Shown here piece after piece: positions 39,769 to 48,258 of a stretch of 64,000 nt of DNA (positions within the stretch are counted from its first letter, which is position 1; each line of letters begins with the position of its first letter). Under the pieces are notes generated by a model. That model was not told the origin of the DNA. It searched no databases and saw only the letters and a list, made by a program, of their open reading frames with translations. The position numbers were made by a program, and so were the translations under genes. Location: the NCBI GenBank assembly GCA_035776735.1, contig DASSSO010000220.1, positions 18,425 through 82,424 of the forward strand, given 5' to 3'. The stretch comes from JACDAN01 sp035776735. GTDB lineage: Bacteria; Actinomycetota; Thermoleophilia; Gaiellales; Gaiellaceae.

Positions 39769-40329
39769 ATGCGCATCGGGGTGCTGGCGATCCAGGGCGA
39801 CTTCCGCGAGCACGCGGACGTGCTCCGCCGGCTCGGCGCGCACCCCGTCGAGGTCCGGAAGCCCGAGGAGCTCGACGGGCTCGACGGGCTGGTGATCCCG
39901 GGAGGCGAGTCGACCGCGATCATGCGACTCGCCCGCATCTACGGGCTCGAGGAGGCGCTCCGGCGCTTCGACCGTCCCGTCTTCGGCACCTGCGCGGGGA
40001 TGATCCTGCTCGACCGCGACCACCTCGGCCTCGTGGACATCTCCGTGCGCCGCAACGCCTACGGGCGGCAGGTCGCGAGCTTCGAGGCCGACCTCCAGCT
40101 CGCGGGCGAGCCGGAGCCGGTTCGCGGCGTCTTCATCCGTGCGCCGCGGGTCGCCGACACCGGGCCGGGCGTGGAGGTGCTGGCCGAGCACGACGGCGAG
40201 CCGGTGCTGCTCCGCGACGGCCGCTACCTCGTGGCCTCGTTCCATCCGGAGCTGACCGACGATCCGCGGGTGCACGAGCTGTTCCTCCGGGCCGTCCGGG
40301 AGGAGGTGCTGGCCGGTGGCCGGGCATAG
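39769..40329 (+). CDS. pdxT: Pyridoxal 5'-phosphate synthase, glutaminase subunit PdxT
   Basis: 186 residues. Class I amidotransferase triad: Cys in PVFGTCAGMILL, His and Glu in ASFHPEL. N-terminal IGVLAIQGDFREHADVLRRL and GLVIPGGESTAIMRLA are diagnostic. It hydrolyses glutamine and channels ammonia to PdxS. It overlaps yebC by 14 nt (GTG start at 40316 within its 3' end), so the two are translationally coupled, a conserved actinobacterial arrangement. Confidence 0.96.
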   Translation: MRIGVLAIQGDFREHADVLRRLGAHPVEVRKPEELDGLDGLVIPGGESTAIMRLARIYGLEEALRRFDRPVFGTCAGMILLDRDHLGLVDISVRRNAYGRQVASFEADLQLAGEPEPVRGVFIRAPRVADTGPGVEVLAEHDGEPVLLRDGRYLVASFHPELTDDPRVHELFLRAVREEVLAGGRA

Positions 40330-41068
40330 CAAGTGGGCGCAGATCAAGCGGAAGAAGGGCGCGACCGACGCCAAGCGCGGCCAGCTCTTCTCCAAGCTCG
40401 CGCGGGCGATCATCGTCGCGGCGCGGGAGGGAGGGCCCGACCCGGCGGGCAACCTCGCGCTCCAGAACGCGATCGAGAAGGCCAAGGAAGCGTCGATGCC
40501 CAAGGAGAACATCGAGCGCGCGATCGCACGCGGAGCGGGCCCGTCGGCGGACGGCTCCGCCTACGAGACGGTCACCTACGAGGGCTACGGCCCGGCCGGC
40601 ATCGCCGTCTACGTCGAGGCGGTGACCGACAACCGGAACCGGACGGCGGCGGAGGTGCGGCACATCTTCTCCAAGGCCGACGGCAGCCTGGGCGAGTCCG
40701 GCTCCGTCGCCTGGCTGTTCGAGCGCCGCGCCGTCGTGCTCGTGGACGGAGGCGCGGACGAGGACGAGCTCACCCTCGCCGCCGCCGAGGGCGGCGCCGA
40801 CGACGTCGAGCGCGAGGGCGACAGCTGGCGCGTCACCGCTCCGCCGGAGTCGCTGGCCAGCGTGCGCCAGGCGGTCGAGGCGGGAGGGATGACCGTCGAG
40901 TCCGCCGACCTCACGATGCTGCCGAAGACGACCGTGGAGCTGGGCGACGAGGGAGCGGCCAAGAAGATCCTCCGCCTGATGGACGCCCTCGAGGACAACG
41001 ACGACGTCCAGGACGTCTACGCGAACTTCGACATCCCCGACGCCGTCGTGGAGGCTGTCGCCTCCTAA
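40316..41068 (+). CDS. yebC: YebC/PmpR-family regulator/translation factor
   Basis: 250 residues. Diagnostic N-terminus MAGHSKWAQIKRKKGATDAK, then RAIIVAAREGGPDP, KASMPKENIERAI-like EASMPKENIERAIARGAG and GYGPAGIAVYVEAVTDNRNR. The family was annotated as transcriptional regulators and is now also linked to relief of ribosome stalling at polyproline stretches. Notably, two secreted proteins in this window have very long polyproline runs. Coupled to pdxT; followed by intergenic repeat family 1. Confidence 0.95.
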   Translation: MAGHSKWAQIKRKKGATDAKRGQLFSKLARAIIVAAREGGPDPAGNLALQNAIEKAKEASMPKENIERAIARGAGPSADGSAYETVTYEGYGPAGIAVYVEAVTDNRNRTAAEVRHIFSKADGSLGESGSVAWLFERRAVVLVDGGADEDELTLAAAEGGADDVEREGDSWRVTAPPESLASVRQAVEAGGMTVESADLTMLPKTTVELGDEGAAKKILRLMDALEDNDDVQDVYANFDIPDAVVEAVAS

Positions 41069-41079
41069 CTCCGCCTTCG

Positions 41080-41206
41080 CTGAAAGTCTCGCGACTTTCA
41101 GCGACCAGATGAAGCCGGGCGCCGCTCGCGCGGCGCGCGGCGGCGAGACGTGCCGTGCTTCCTTCTCCAAGCAGCCTCCAAGGAGGAACGGGCCAAGCCC
41201 GTTCCT
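41080..41206. repeat. Intergenic repeat family 1, copy 2
   Basis: Hairpins GAAAGTC-TCGC-GACTTTC, CGCCGC-TCGC-GCGGCG and GGAACGGGC-CAA-GCCCGTTCC occur in the same order and nearly the same spacing as at 7672-7800, with conserved linker bases. It again lies at a convergent junction (yebC and the 41214 gene). Confidence 0.7.
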
Positions 41207-41213
41207 CGTCGAT

Positions 41214-42104
41214 TCAGCTCTTGCTCCGGACCCTCACCGTGCTGCTCGTGGCCGAGAAGCGCGAGCCCATCGCCGCGCGCACACGGTAGGTGCCTCCCGG
41301 CGCCACGGTGAACCGGTAGCCGCCGATGCGCGTCGTTCTCGTCGTCGCGACCTTGCGCCAGCCGCTCCCGCGGCGCCGCTCGAGCGTGACGGGGATGCCG
41401 ACGACCGCATGGCGGAGGAAGTCGAGCGCGAAGCCGGAGACGACCCGGCCGCGGTTCCGCGCGCGGATCGACACGAGCGAGGGCGGGAGGTTCCCCTCGA
41501 GCTTCACCCGCGCCATCGCGACGAACGCCTGGCCGCGGTTCCAGCTCGAGGCCTGGATCGAGCCGTTCACGAAGAAGTCGTTCGACTCGGGCCGGGTCAG
41601 GAGGAAGCGGACGTAGGCGTGGAGCTCGCGGCTGAGCGGGAAGGCGACCACGAGCTCGCTCGGCGCCGACTGGCGCTGCACCTGGAGGACGAAGAATCCC
41701 GGGATGTCGCCGACGATCCGTCCCCGGACCACGTGCGGGATCGAGACGCCGGCGCGCTGGTCCTCCTGCCAGTCGCGTGTCAGGTTGGCGAGGGCGATCC
41801 GCTCGGTGTCGAGGCGGCGTCCGTCGAAGCCGACCTCCCAGTCGATGGCGGCGTTTCCCCAGGGGCTCGGCGCTCCGCTCGGCCCGTAGCCGGGCCCGAC
41901 CCAGCTGCCCTTCGTTCCGCTCGCGCTCACGCGGGAGTAGGCGTCAGGCGAGCCGATCACGAGCGTGAGCCCGTCCGGGACGCTCGCGACCGGAGGGTTC
42001 GGTGCGACGCGGACGCGGTCGATGGTCTGGCCAGGCGCCAGTTGGGCGACCGAGAGCGCCGCGACGACCCCGGCCGCAACGACGGTAAGCGCGGCCCATC
42101 GCAC
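41214..42104 (-). CDS. Membrane-anchored or secreted protein with a C-terminal beta-sandwich-like domain
   Basis: 296 residues from GTG 42104. One N-terminal hydrophobic helix (AALTVVAAGVVAALSVAQLA). The central domain contains SWVGPGYGPSGAPSPWGNAA and conserved aromatic/polar residues (WEVGFDGRRL; NLTRDWQEDQ; FFVNGSIQASSWNRGQAFVA). The C-terminal ~70 residues (VGIPVTLERRRGSGWRKVAT, TTRIGGYRFTVAPGGTYRVR) resemble carboxypeptidase-regulatory-like/Ig-type beta domains that occur on exported proteins. No function recognised. Starts 11 nt after the cupredoxin gene stop, same strand. Confidence 0.72.
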   Translation of the reverse strand: MRWAALTVVAAGVVAALSVAQLAPGQTIDRVRVAPNPPVASVPDGLTLVIGSPDAYSRVSASGTKGSWVGPGYGPSGAPSPWGNAAIDWEVGFDGRRLDTERIALANLTRDWQEDQRAGVSIPHVVRGRIVGDIPGFFVLQVQRQSAPSELVVAFPLSRELHAYVRFLLTRPESNDFFVNGSIQASSWNRGQAFVAMARVKLEGNLPPSLVSIRARNRGRVVSGFALDFLRHAVVGIPVTLERRRGSGWRKVATTRTTRIGGYRFTVAPGGTYRVRAAMGSRFSATSSTVRVRSKS

Positions 42105-42115
42105 GGCGAAAGAGG

Positions 42116-42838
42116 CTAGCCGATGGTGATTCGGGCGGTGTAAGGGCGGCTCACGCCGCCGATCGTCAGGCGCGCGACGTACCTGCCGCGCGGGAGCGTG
42201 CGGCGAAGGCGGAGCCGGAGCTCGTTCCTGCCCGGCCGGAAGCGCTTCCTCGCGCTCGCGACCGACCGGTTCCGCCGGAGGAGCTGCAGGCGGGCCGGCG
42301 CGGCCATCGTCACCCGCGCGCGTGCGACGAGCCAGCGGCTCCCGCGGGCGCGGGCGACGCCGACCCGGAAGCCCGTCACCGTCTGGTGGACGTGGGGGCC
42401 AGCCGGCGGCGGGGGTGGGCGAGGCGGCGGCGGCGGGGGCGGGGGAGGCGGAGGCGGTGGCGGCGGCGGCGGAGGGGGCGCCCCTGAGGTCGCAAAGCTG
42501 CCGTTCATGAAGTCGGCGTGCGGGTCGCAGACGAAGTGATAGATGGACGCGGCCTGCAAGACGACGTCTTCCCACGTGGTCGTCTCGACCTCGAGCACCT
42601 CCGTCTTCCGGTCGACGCCGGGCCCGGTCAGGTGGAAGTTGTGGCTACTGGTCTCGTCGTGGATCTCGAAGTCGTAGGTGCCCGCCGTGCCGGATGTGAC
42701 CGGATTGCCGTTCGCGTCCTTCAGCGTGATCGTCAGATCGCTCTGAACTGTTCCGATCAGACGTGGCTCGCCTGCTGCTCGTACTGCGCCAGGCAGCATC
42801 AGCACCAGTGCCGCAGCCCCGAGCAGGAGGCCCTTCAC
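42116..42838 (-). CDS. Secreted type-1 copper (cupredoxin-like) protein with polyproline linker
   Basis: 240 residues from GTG 42838. Signal peptide residues 1-21. Residues about 25-115 form a plastocyanin-like domain with the full blue-copper ligand set: His in SSHNFHLTGPGVD, then Cys, His and Met in YHFVCDPHADFMNGSF. Residues about 121-148 are proline-rich. The C-terminal domain (residues 150-240) is basic and beta-rich (RGRYVARLTIGGVSRPYTAR). Likely an extracellular electron carrier or copper-binding protein; the C-terminal domain may bind the wall. Confidence 0.85.
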   Translation of the reverse strand: MKGLLLGAAALVLMLPGAVRAAGEPRLIGTVQSDLTITLKDANGNPVTSGTAGTYDFEIHDETSSHNFHLTGPGVDRKTEVLEVETTTWEDVVLQAASIYHFVCDPHADFMNGSFATSGAPPPPPPPPPPPPPPPPPPPRPPPPPAGPHVHQTVTGFRVGVARARGSRWLVARARVTMAAPARLQLLRRNRSVASARKRFRPGRNELRLRLRRTLPRGRYVARLTIGGVSRPYTARITIG

Positions 42839-42843
42839 ACCCG

Positions 42844-42849
42844 AACCTA
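42844..42849 (-). promoter_or_regulatory. -10 element TAGGTT for the cupredoxin gene, leaderless
   Basis: On the complement, TAGGTT ends 5 nt before GTG 42838. Confidence 0.45.
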
Positions 42850-42903
42850 CGCTCGCGCCCCGCCGGCGGTTTCGAGTCGAGAAGGAACGTCCGACTCGGC
42901 GCC

Positions 42904-42909
42904 TAACCT
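42904..42909 (+). promoter_or_regulatory. -10 element TAACCT for ruvC, leaderless
   Basis: TAACCT ends 6 nt before GTG 42916. It is the likely promoter of the ruvC-ruvA pair. Confidence 0.55.
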
Positions 42910-42915
42910 CGGTTC

Positions 42916-43404
42916 GTGACGGTTCTCGGCATCGATCCAGGCACTGCTTCCTGCGGATACGGCGTCGTCATCGAAAAGGGCGGCCGCCTACGGGCGGTGG
43001 ACTTCGGGTGCTGGAAGACCACCGCGTCGCGGCGGCCGGAAGAGCGGCTGCTGAAGATCCACGACGGCGTCGTCGAGCTCATCGAGCGCTACGACCCGAG
43101 GGCGGTCGCAATCGAGGAGTCGTTTGTCGGCGTCGACGCCCGCACCGCGCTCTCTGTCGGGCAGGCGCGCGGCGCCGCGGTCGTCGCGGCCGCGCTCGCC
43201 GGCGTCGAGTGCACTGAGTACGCGCCCTCCCACGTGAAGCTCGCGGTCACCGGCTACGGGCGCGCCGAGAAGGCGCAGGTGCAGCGAATGGTGCAGGCGA
43301 TCCTGCGCCTGGACGCGCCGCCGGCGCCGCACCACGCCGCCGATGCGCTCGCCGTCGCGATCTGCCACGCGATGGCGCCCGAGCTCCTGCGGGCGACGGG
43401 ATGA
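42916..43404 (+). CDS. ruvC: Holliday junction endonuclease RuvC
   Basis: 162 residues. Catalytic acids: Asp in LGIDPGTASCGYGV, Glu in AVAIEESFVG, and the pair in APPAPHHAADALAVAICHAM. RuvC dimers resolve Holliday junctions together with RuvAB. Start GTG is set by the leaderless -10. The stop overlaps ruvA by 4 nt (ATGA), a coupled pair. Confidence 0.97.
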   Translation: MTVLGIDPGTASCGYGVVIEKGGRLRAVDFGCWKTTASRRPEERLLKIHDGVVELIERYDPRAVAIEESFVGVDARTALSVGQARGAAVVAAALAGVECTEYAPSHVKLAVTGYGRAEKAQVQRMVQAILRLDAPPAPHHAADALAVAICHAMAPELLRATG

Positions 43405-43958
43405 TCTCGTCACTCAGGGGCACGGTCGTCGCGCGGATGCTCGACGGCGTCGTCCTCGACGTGAACGGCGTCGGCTACCGCGTGCAGACGACGCTGCGCG
43501 CCCTGCGCAAGGCCCAGGGCGGGAAGGAGGTCACGCTCGACACGTACCTCCACGTGCGGGAGGACGCGCTCCAGCTCTACGGCTTCGCGGAGACCGCGGA
43601 GCGCGAGCTCTTCGAGCACTTCCTCTCCGTCTCCGGCGTGGGCCCGAAGGTGGCGCTCGCGATCCTGTCCGGCTCGACGCCGGCCGATCTCCGGCGCGCC
43701 ATCGCGCTCGAGGACACGACCCGCTTCGTCGCCATCCCCGGGATCGGAAAGAAGACGGCAGAGCGCGTCGTCCTCGAGCTGAAGGAGAAGATCGGCCCGG
43801 TCGAGGCGCTGCCCGGCGCGCCCGAGCACGAGCTCGTCGCGCGGGACGCGCTCGTCGAGCTCGGCTACTCGCTGGTCGAGGCCGAGCGGGCGCTCGCCTC
43901 GACCGACCCCGAGGCGGCGCCGGAGGAGCGCGTCCGCCAGGCGCTGAGGGCCGCCTGA
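43401..43958 (+). CDS. ruvA: Holliday junction DNA helicase subunit RuvA
   Basis: 185 residues. N-terminal OB fold (LRGTVVARMLDGVVLDVNGV), two helix-hairpin-helix motifs (FEHFLSVSGVGPKVALAILS; TTRFVAIPGIGKKTAERVVL) and the C-terminal RuvB-binding helices (VARDALVELGYSLVEAERAL). It binds the four-way junction as a tetramer and recruits RuvB. ruvB follows after 163 nt containing a structured repeat rather than directly. Confidence 0.97.
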   Translation: MISSLRGTVVARMLDGVVLDVNGVGYRVQTTLRALRKAQGGKEVTLDTYLHVREDALQLYGFAETAERELFEHFLSVSGVGPKVALAILSGSTPADLRRAIALEDTTRFVAIPGIGKKTAERVVLELKEKIGPVEALPGAPEHELVARDALVELGYSLVEAERALASTDPEAAPEERVRQALRAA

Positions 43959-43984
43959 TGACGGCCTCCTTCCCCGCATCTCGC

Positions 43985-44098
43985 GGCCGTCGCGCGGCCG
44001 CAAAGCGTCGCCTTGCGGCGTCCTCAGTCGCGCCCGTAGCCTCCGGCTACGAACGCTCCCTGCGTCCTTGCGACGCTCGCTTTTCGCCGGCGACGGCC
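43985..44098 (+). repeat. Structured intergenic repeat family 2, copy c (nested palindrome between ruvA and ruvB)
   Basis: Nested inverted arms: GGCCGTCGC/GCGACGGCC (outer), AGCGTCGC/GCGACGCT (middle), GTAGCC-TCC-GGCTAC (inner). The core GCGTCCTC-GTCGCGCCCGTA and CGCTCC-TGCGTCCTTG is shared with 48259-48385. The whole block can fold into one long hairpin in the ruvAB transcript. Confidence 0.75.
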
Positions 44099-44121
44099 AC
44101 GATCTGCGCGAGAGGCGACCG

Positions 44122-45150
44122 TTGAGCGCCGCGCCGCAGTTCCTGGCGCCGACGGTCCGTCCGGACGAGGACGAGCTCGAGCGGTCGCTGCGACCGCGCT
44201 CGCTCGACGACTTCGTCGGGCAGGCGCGCGTCAAGGAGCAGCTCGCGATCGCGCTCGAGGCCGCGCGCACCCGCGGCGAGGCGCTGGATCACGTTCTGCT
44301 CGTCGGCCCGCCGGGCCTCGGCAAGACGAGCCTCGCCTACATCGTCCGCGAGGAGCTGGGCGTGGGAATCCGCACGGTCGCCGGGCCGGCGCTGGAGCGG
44401 AAGGGCGACCTCGCCGCAATCCTGACGGCGCTGGAGTCGCGGGACGTGCTGTTCGTGGACGAGATCCACCGGCTCAGCTCCGCCGTCGAGGAGGTGCTCT
44501 ACCCCGCGCTCGAGGACTTCCGGCTCGACATCGTCGTCGGCCAGGGGCCGGCCGCCCGCACGCTGACGCTCGACGTCCCGCCGTTCACGCTCGTCGGAGC
44601 GACCACGCGCACCGGCCTGCTGACGACGCCGCTCCGCGACCGGTTCGGCATGACCTTCCGCCTGGACTACTACGAGCCGGCCGAGCTCGGGGTGATCGTC
44701 CGGCGCTCCGCGGGGATCCTCGGCGTCGAGATCCGCGACGACGCCGCCGACGAGATCGCCCGTCGCGCGCGCGGAACGCCGCGGGTCGCGAACCGGATCC
44801 TGCGGCGGGTGCGAGACGTCGCGGAGGTGCGCCACCAGGGCGTCATTACGCCCGAGGTTGCGGGCGAGGCGCTCGAGCTGCTCGAGGTGGACGACTGCGG
44901 GCTCGAGCGCACGGACCGTGCGCTCCTGCGTGCGATCCTCGAGCGCTTCGACGGCGGCCCGGTCGGCCTCTCCACGCTGGCGGTCGCCCTCGGCGAAGAG
45001 CCGGACACGGTCGAGGACGTCTACGAGCCGTATCTGCTCCAGCTCGGCTTCATCCAGCGGACGCCGCGTGGCCGAATCGTCACGAAGTCGGGACGGAAGC
45101 ATCTCGGCGCGCCGATGGACACGGCGAGCCGGACGGCGAGCCTCTTCTAG
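44122..45150 (+). CDS. ruvB: Holliday junction branch-migration ATPase RuvB
   Basis: 342 residues from TTG 44122, with AGAGGCGA upstream. A longer frame to ATG 44068 would run into the repeat and is unlikely. Motifs: Walker A DHVLLVGPPGLGKTSLAY, Walker B DVLFVDEIHRLSSAVEEVLY, sensor 1 LVGATTRTGLLTTPLRDRFG, and the winged-helix C-terminus (ILERFDGGPVGLSTLAVALG; LLQLGFIQRTPRGR). Hexameric motor for branch migration with RuvA. Its stop overlaps a convergent gene by 4 nt. Confidence 0.96.
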   Translation: MSAAPQFLAPTVRPDEDELERSLRPRSLDDFVGQARVKEQLAIALEAARTRGEALDHVLLVGPPGLGKTSLAYIVREELGVGIRTVAGPALERKGDLAAILTALESRDVLFVDEIHRLSSAVEEVLYPALEDFRLDIVVGQGPAARTLTLDVPPFTLVGATTRTGLLTTPLRDRFGMTFRLDYYEPAELGVIVRRSAGILGVEIRDDAADEIARRARGTPRVANRILRRVRDVAEVRHQGVITPEVAGEALELLEVDDCGLERTDRALLRAILERFDGGPVGLSTLAVALGEEPDTVEDVYEPYLLQLGFIQRTPRGRIVTKSGRKHLGAPMDTASRTASLF

Positions 45151-45602
45151 GCCCCGTCTGCTCGCGACAGGTCGAGGAGGACGAGGTCGATGTCCGACCG
45201 ACCTTCGCAGCCGGTCTGCCGCACCCGCGCCTGCCCTCCGGAGAATGAGCCGGCCGTGAAGAAGACCGCCGCCTCGACGCCTTCGCTGTCCATCCCGGCG
45301 GGGCGGTAGCCGGCGGCGGTGACCGCCTCCTGGATCAGCAGCGTGGCCTCGTCGATCGGTTTGGTCGTGACCGCCTTCACCATGACGTGGCGCTCGTCCT
45401 TCCAGACCCGCGTGACCGTTCCGACCTGGTCGAAAGACAGCCCGGACGGCAGGAGCGCGAGCTCAGCTGCGGGAGCGGCGCTCGGGGCCGGACATGGATC
45501 GGCCGCGTCGAGCAGCTTCGCGCTCACGACGACCAACACCGCTGCGACCGGAATCCCCGCGAGCAACCAGTGGCGGCGGAGGCGACGACGTTCGCCAATC
45601 AC
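45147..45602 (-). CDS. Signal-anchored protein of unknown function
   Basis: 151 residues from GTG 45602. Basic N-terminus and one TM helix (HWLLAGIPVAAVLVVVSAKL). The extracellular domain has a conserved-looking core (SFDQVGTVTRVWKDERHVMV, EAVTAAGYRPAGMDSEGVEA, RVRQTGCEGRSDIDLVLLDL). Its beta-alpha-beta pattern is not one I recognise. Convergent with ruvB. Confidence 0.7.
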   Translation of the reverse strand: MIGERRRLRRHWLLAGIPVAAVLVVVSAKLLDAADPCPAPSAAPAAELALLPSGLSFDQVGTVTRVWKDERHVMVKAVTTKPIDEATLLIQEAVTAAGYRPAGMDSEGVEAAVFFTAGSFSGGQARVRQTGCEGRSDIDLVLLDLSRADGA

Positions 45603-45790
45603 GTGACGCTTGCGACGGGCGTCCCGTGAGACAGCCGTCGCGATGATTTACCGATCCGATATCGCGGAAGGTGGTGTAGGCTCGCCCGGCCACGGGGGGT
45701 GCGTTCGCCGGTGATATCACGGCGCGACGCGTTCGGCGCGGCGGAGTGGGGGCGCATGCGCGCCAGGCGAACTGGCAGGGAGGGATACCG

Positions 45791-48181
45791 ATGCACGCAC
45801 GAGACTATGCCCCGATTGCGGTCGCGGCGGCGGCCGTCATGGTCCTGATGGCCATGGGGATCGCAGCTGTCACCAACAACGACGGGACGGCAAACGGACC
45901 GGCCGTCTTGCCGGCTGTCACGCCAGAACCGACGGGGGCCGATGACTGGATCTACCTCCAGCGGGCGAACGCCGACGGCTCCATCCCGGACGCCGCCGTC
46001 AACGAGGCGATCGCGCAGTCCAAGGCGATGGGGGATGCGAGCCAGGGCTCGCCGGCAACGGATCAGGTGTGGACCGAGCTCGGCCCGAGCAACATCGGTG
46101 GCCGCGTCCGCGATCTCGCCCCCGATCCCAGCACCAAGGACGTGGTCTACGTCGGAACCGCCTCCGGCGGCCTCTGGCGGTCAGCCGACGGCGGCCAGAC
46201 CTTGGCCCCCGCGTGGGACAGTCAGCTGCCCCAGTCGATGGGTGCGGTCGCGGTGGACAGCAAGGGCGTCGTCTGGGCCGGCACGGGTGAGGTCGACCAC
46301 GGCGGCGGCTCGGCCTACTACGGCAACGGCATCTACAAGTCCACCGACGGCGGCGCGACGTGGACCAACATGGGCCTCGAGGACGGCGACACGATCGGCC
46401 AGATCGTCATCGACCCGCGCGATGACGACCGGGTCTTCGTCGCCGTCATGGGCGCGCTGCACGACACGCTTCCGACGCGCGGCCTCTTCCTGACCGAGGA
46501 CGGCGGGGCCAGCTGGACCCGCGTGATCGTCCCGGAGAGCACCTCCACCGGTGCGATCGACGTGACCATCAACAAGACCAATCCCGACGTCATGCTCGCG
46601 ACGACGTGGGACAAGATCCGTGACGAGAAGTCGCGCATCTACGGCCCACACTCGTACGTCTACCGCTCGACCGACGGCGGCCACACGTGGGCCAATGTCC
46701 ACAGTGCCCCGCTCCCGCAGAGCGAGACCGACCCGCTTCTGCAGACGCCGGACAATCTCGTCGGCCGGATGGGCGTCGACTTCAGCGACAGCGACCCCAA
46801 CCGGGCCTACCTGATCTCCAGCACGGCCCGCGGCAACTTCAACGGCTTCTTCACCAGCGCGGATGCCGGCGCAACGTGGACCCAGGTTCCACAGACGCCG
46901 CTCACTCCCGGTGGGCAGCTGCAGCTGCAGAGCATCAGCGGCGGCTTCGCCTGGTGGTTCGGGCGCGTCTACGTCGACCCGGTCAACCCGCAGCACGTCT
47001 TCGTCGCGGGTGTCCAGCTCGCCGAGAGCCTCAACGGCGGTGCCACCTGGACGACGTCCAACAACATTCACGTCGACCAGCACGGCCTCGAGTGGGACCC
47101 GTTCACGGCCGGCAGGGTCTTCGTCGGCAACGACGGCGGCTTCTACAGGTCGGACGCGAACGGCGCAGCGCGCGGGGTGTGGTTCAAGACCCCCCGCCTG
47201 CCGGTGACGCAGTTCTACGCGATGGACGTTTCCGTGCAGGACAACTCCCGCGTCAGCGCCGGGTCCCAGGACAACAACTCGCTGAAGTCGTGGGCCAACG
47301 ACAACACCGTGAACGGCGACTGGTTCCCCTACGTCGGCGGGGACGGGATGATGAACCGAATCGACCCGACGAACGACCGCAAGTTCTACGGCTGCTCCCA
47401 GAACGGGGGCTGCCGGAGATTCTTCCCCGGTGGCCCGAACAACGGGGTCAGCATGACGATCCCGGGCGCCCGCAAGAACTGGGTCGCGCCGCTCGAGTTC
47501 GCAGCCGACCCGAGGTTCGTGTTCGGCGCCAGTGAGGCCGTCTACCGGATCGACACCGAGCCCGCAACAACGGCGCCGCGCCCGTGGGTGCAGATCAGCC
47601 CGGACCTCACGGACGGCCCCGAGCTGCCGCGCGCACCGGGCTTCGGCACGATCACGGCGCTCGGCACGACTACGGCGGACCCGAACCTCGTCTACGCCGG
47701 GACAGACAGCGGCCGGATGTGGGTGAGCCGCAACGCGATGGCCCCGGCCGCCGAGGTGGCGTGGCAGGAGCTCCAGAGTCCGTTGTTCCCCGGACGCTGG
47801 GTCACCCGGATCACCGTCGACCCGGACAACGCGGAGGTCGCGTGGGCGACGTTCTCGGGCTGGCGCTCCGGTGAATCCTTCCCGCACGTCCTCATGACGA
47901 GCGACGGCGGCTCCACGTGGGTCGACATCGTCGGCAAGCGCGTTCCTCAGGCGCCGGTCAACGACGTCATTCGTCACCCGTCGAAGCCGAAGTGGCTCTT
48001 CATCGCCACCGACGTCGGGGTGTTCCGCACGACGAACCTCGGCAAGACGTGGATCAAGGTCGGGGCGAACCTGCCGCTCGTGCCGATCAACGACATCGAC
48101 CTGCCCGCCGGCAGCGAGACGCTGTACGCGGCGACCTACGGTCGCAGCGTCTGGACGACCTCGCTGGCCGACGCTTCCTGA
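45791..48181 (+). CDS. Large secreted Asp-box (BNR/sortilin-like) beta-propeller protein
   Basis: 796 residues from ATG 45791, with GCAGGGAGGG upstream. An N-terminal hydrophobic helix (APIAVAAAAVMVLMAMGIAA) exports or anchors it. At least seven Asp-box repeats S-x-D-x-G-x-T-W are visible: STDGGATWT, TEDGGASWT, STDGGHTWA, SADAGATWT, SLNGGATWT, TSDGGSTWV, TTNLGKTWI. These build one or two propellers as in sortilin/VPS10 and xyloglucanase/sialidase-like proteins. Catalytic residues of sialidases are not evident. Likely ligand- or glycan-binding outside the cell. Confidence 0.88.
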   Translation: MHARDYAPIAVAAAAVMVLMAMGIAAVTNNDGTANGPAVLPAVTPEPTGADDWIYLQRANADGSIPDAAVNEAIAQSKAMGDASQGSPATDQVWTELGPSNIGGRVRDLAPDPSTKDVVYVGTASGGLWRSADGGQTLAPAWDSQLPQSMGAVAVDSKGVVWAGTGEVDHGGGSAYYGNGIYKSTDGGATWTNMGLEDGDTIGQIVIDPRDDDRVFVAVMGALHDTLPTRGLFLTEDGGASWTRVIVPESTSTGAIDVTINKTNPDVMLATTWDKIRDEKSRIYGPHSYVYRSTDGGHTWANVHSAPLPQSETDPLLQTPDNLVGRMGVDFSDSDPNRAYLISSTARGNFNGFFTSADAGATWTQVPQTPLTPGGQLQLQSISGGFAWWFGRVYVDPVNPQHVFVAGVQLAESLNGGATWTTSNNIHVDQHGLEWDPFTAGRVFVGNDGGFYRSDANGAARGVWFKTPRLPVTQFYAMDVSVQDNSRVSAGSQDNNSLKSWANDNTVNGDWFPYVGGDGMMNRIDPTNDRKFYGCSQNGGCRRFFPGGPNNGVSMTIPGARKNWVAPLEFAADPRFVFGASEAVYRIDTEPATTAPRPWVQISPDLTDGPELPRAPGFGTITALGTTTADPNLVYAGTDSGRMWVSRNAMAPAAEVAWQELQSPLFPGRWVTRITVDPDNAEVAWATFSGWRSGESFPHVLMTSDGGSTWVDIVGKRVPQAPVNDVIRHPSKPKWLFIATDVGVFRTTNLGKTWIKVGANLPLVPINDIDLPAGSETLYAATYGRSVWTTSLADAS

Positions 48182-48189
48182 ATCCGAGC

Positions 48190-48232
48190 GCGCCTCGCCC
48201 CTGCCCGCCGTGGGCGGTCGGGGGCGAGGCGC
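48190..48232 (+). terminator. Strong hairpin after the beta-propeller gene
   Basis: GCGCCTCGCCCC pairs with GGGGCGAGGCGC (12 bp), with an inner GCCC/GGGC stem, 8 nt after the stop codon. Followed by GTTCCTAG rather than a T-run. Confidence 0.65.
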
Positions 48233-48258
48233 GTTCCTAGGAGGGTCTGGCGCGAAAC

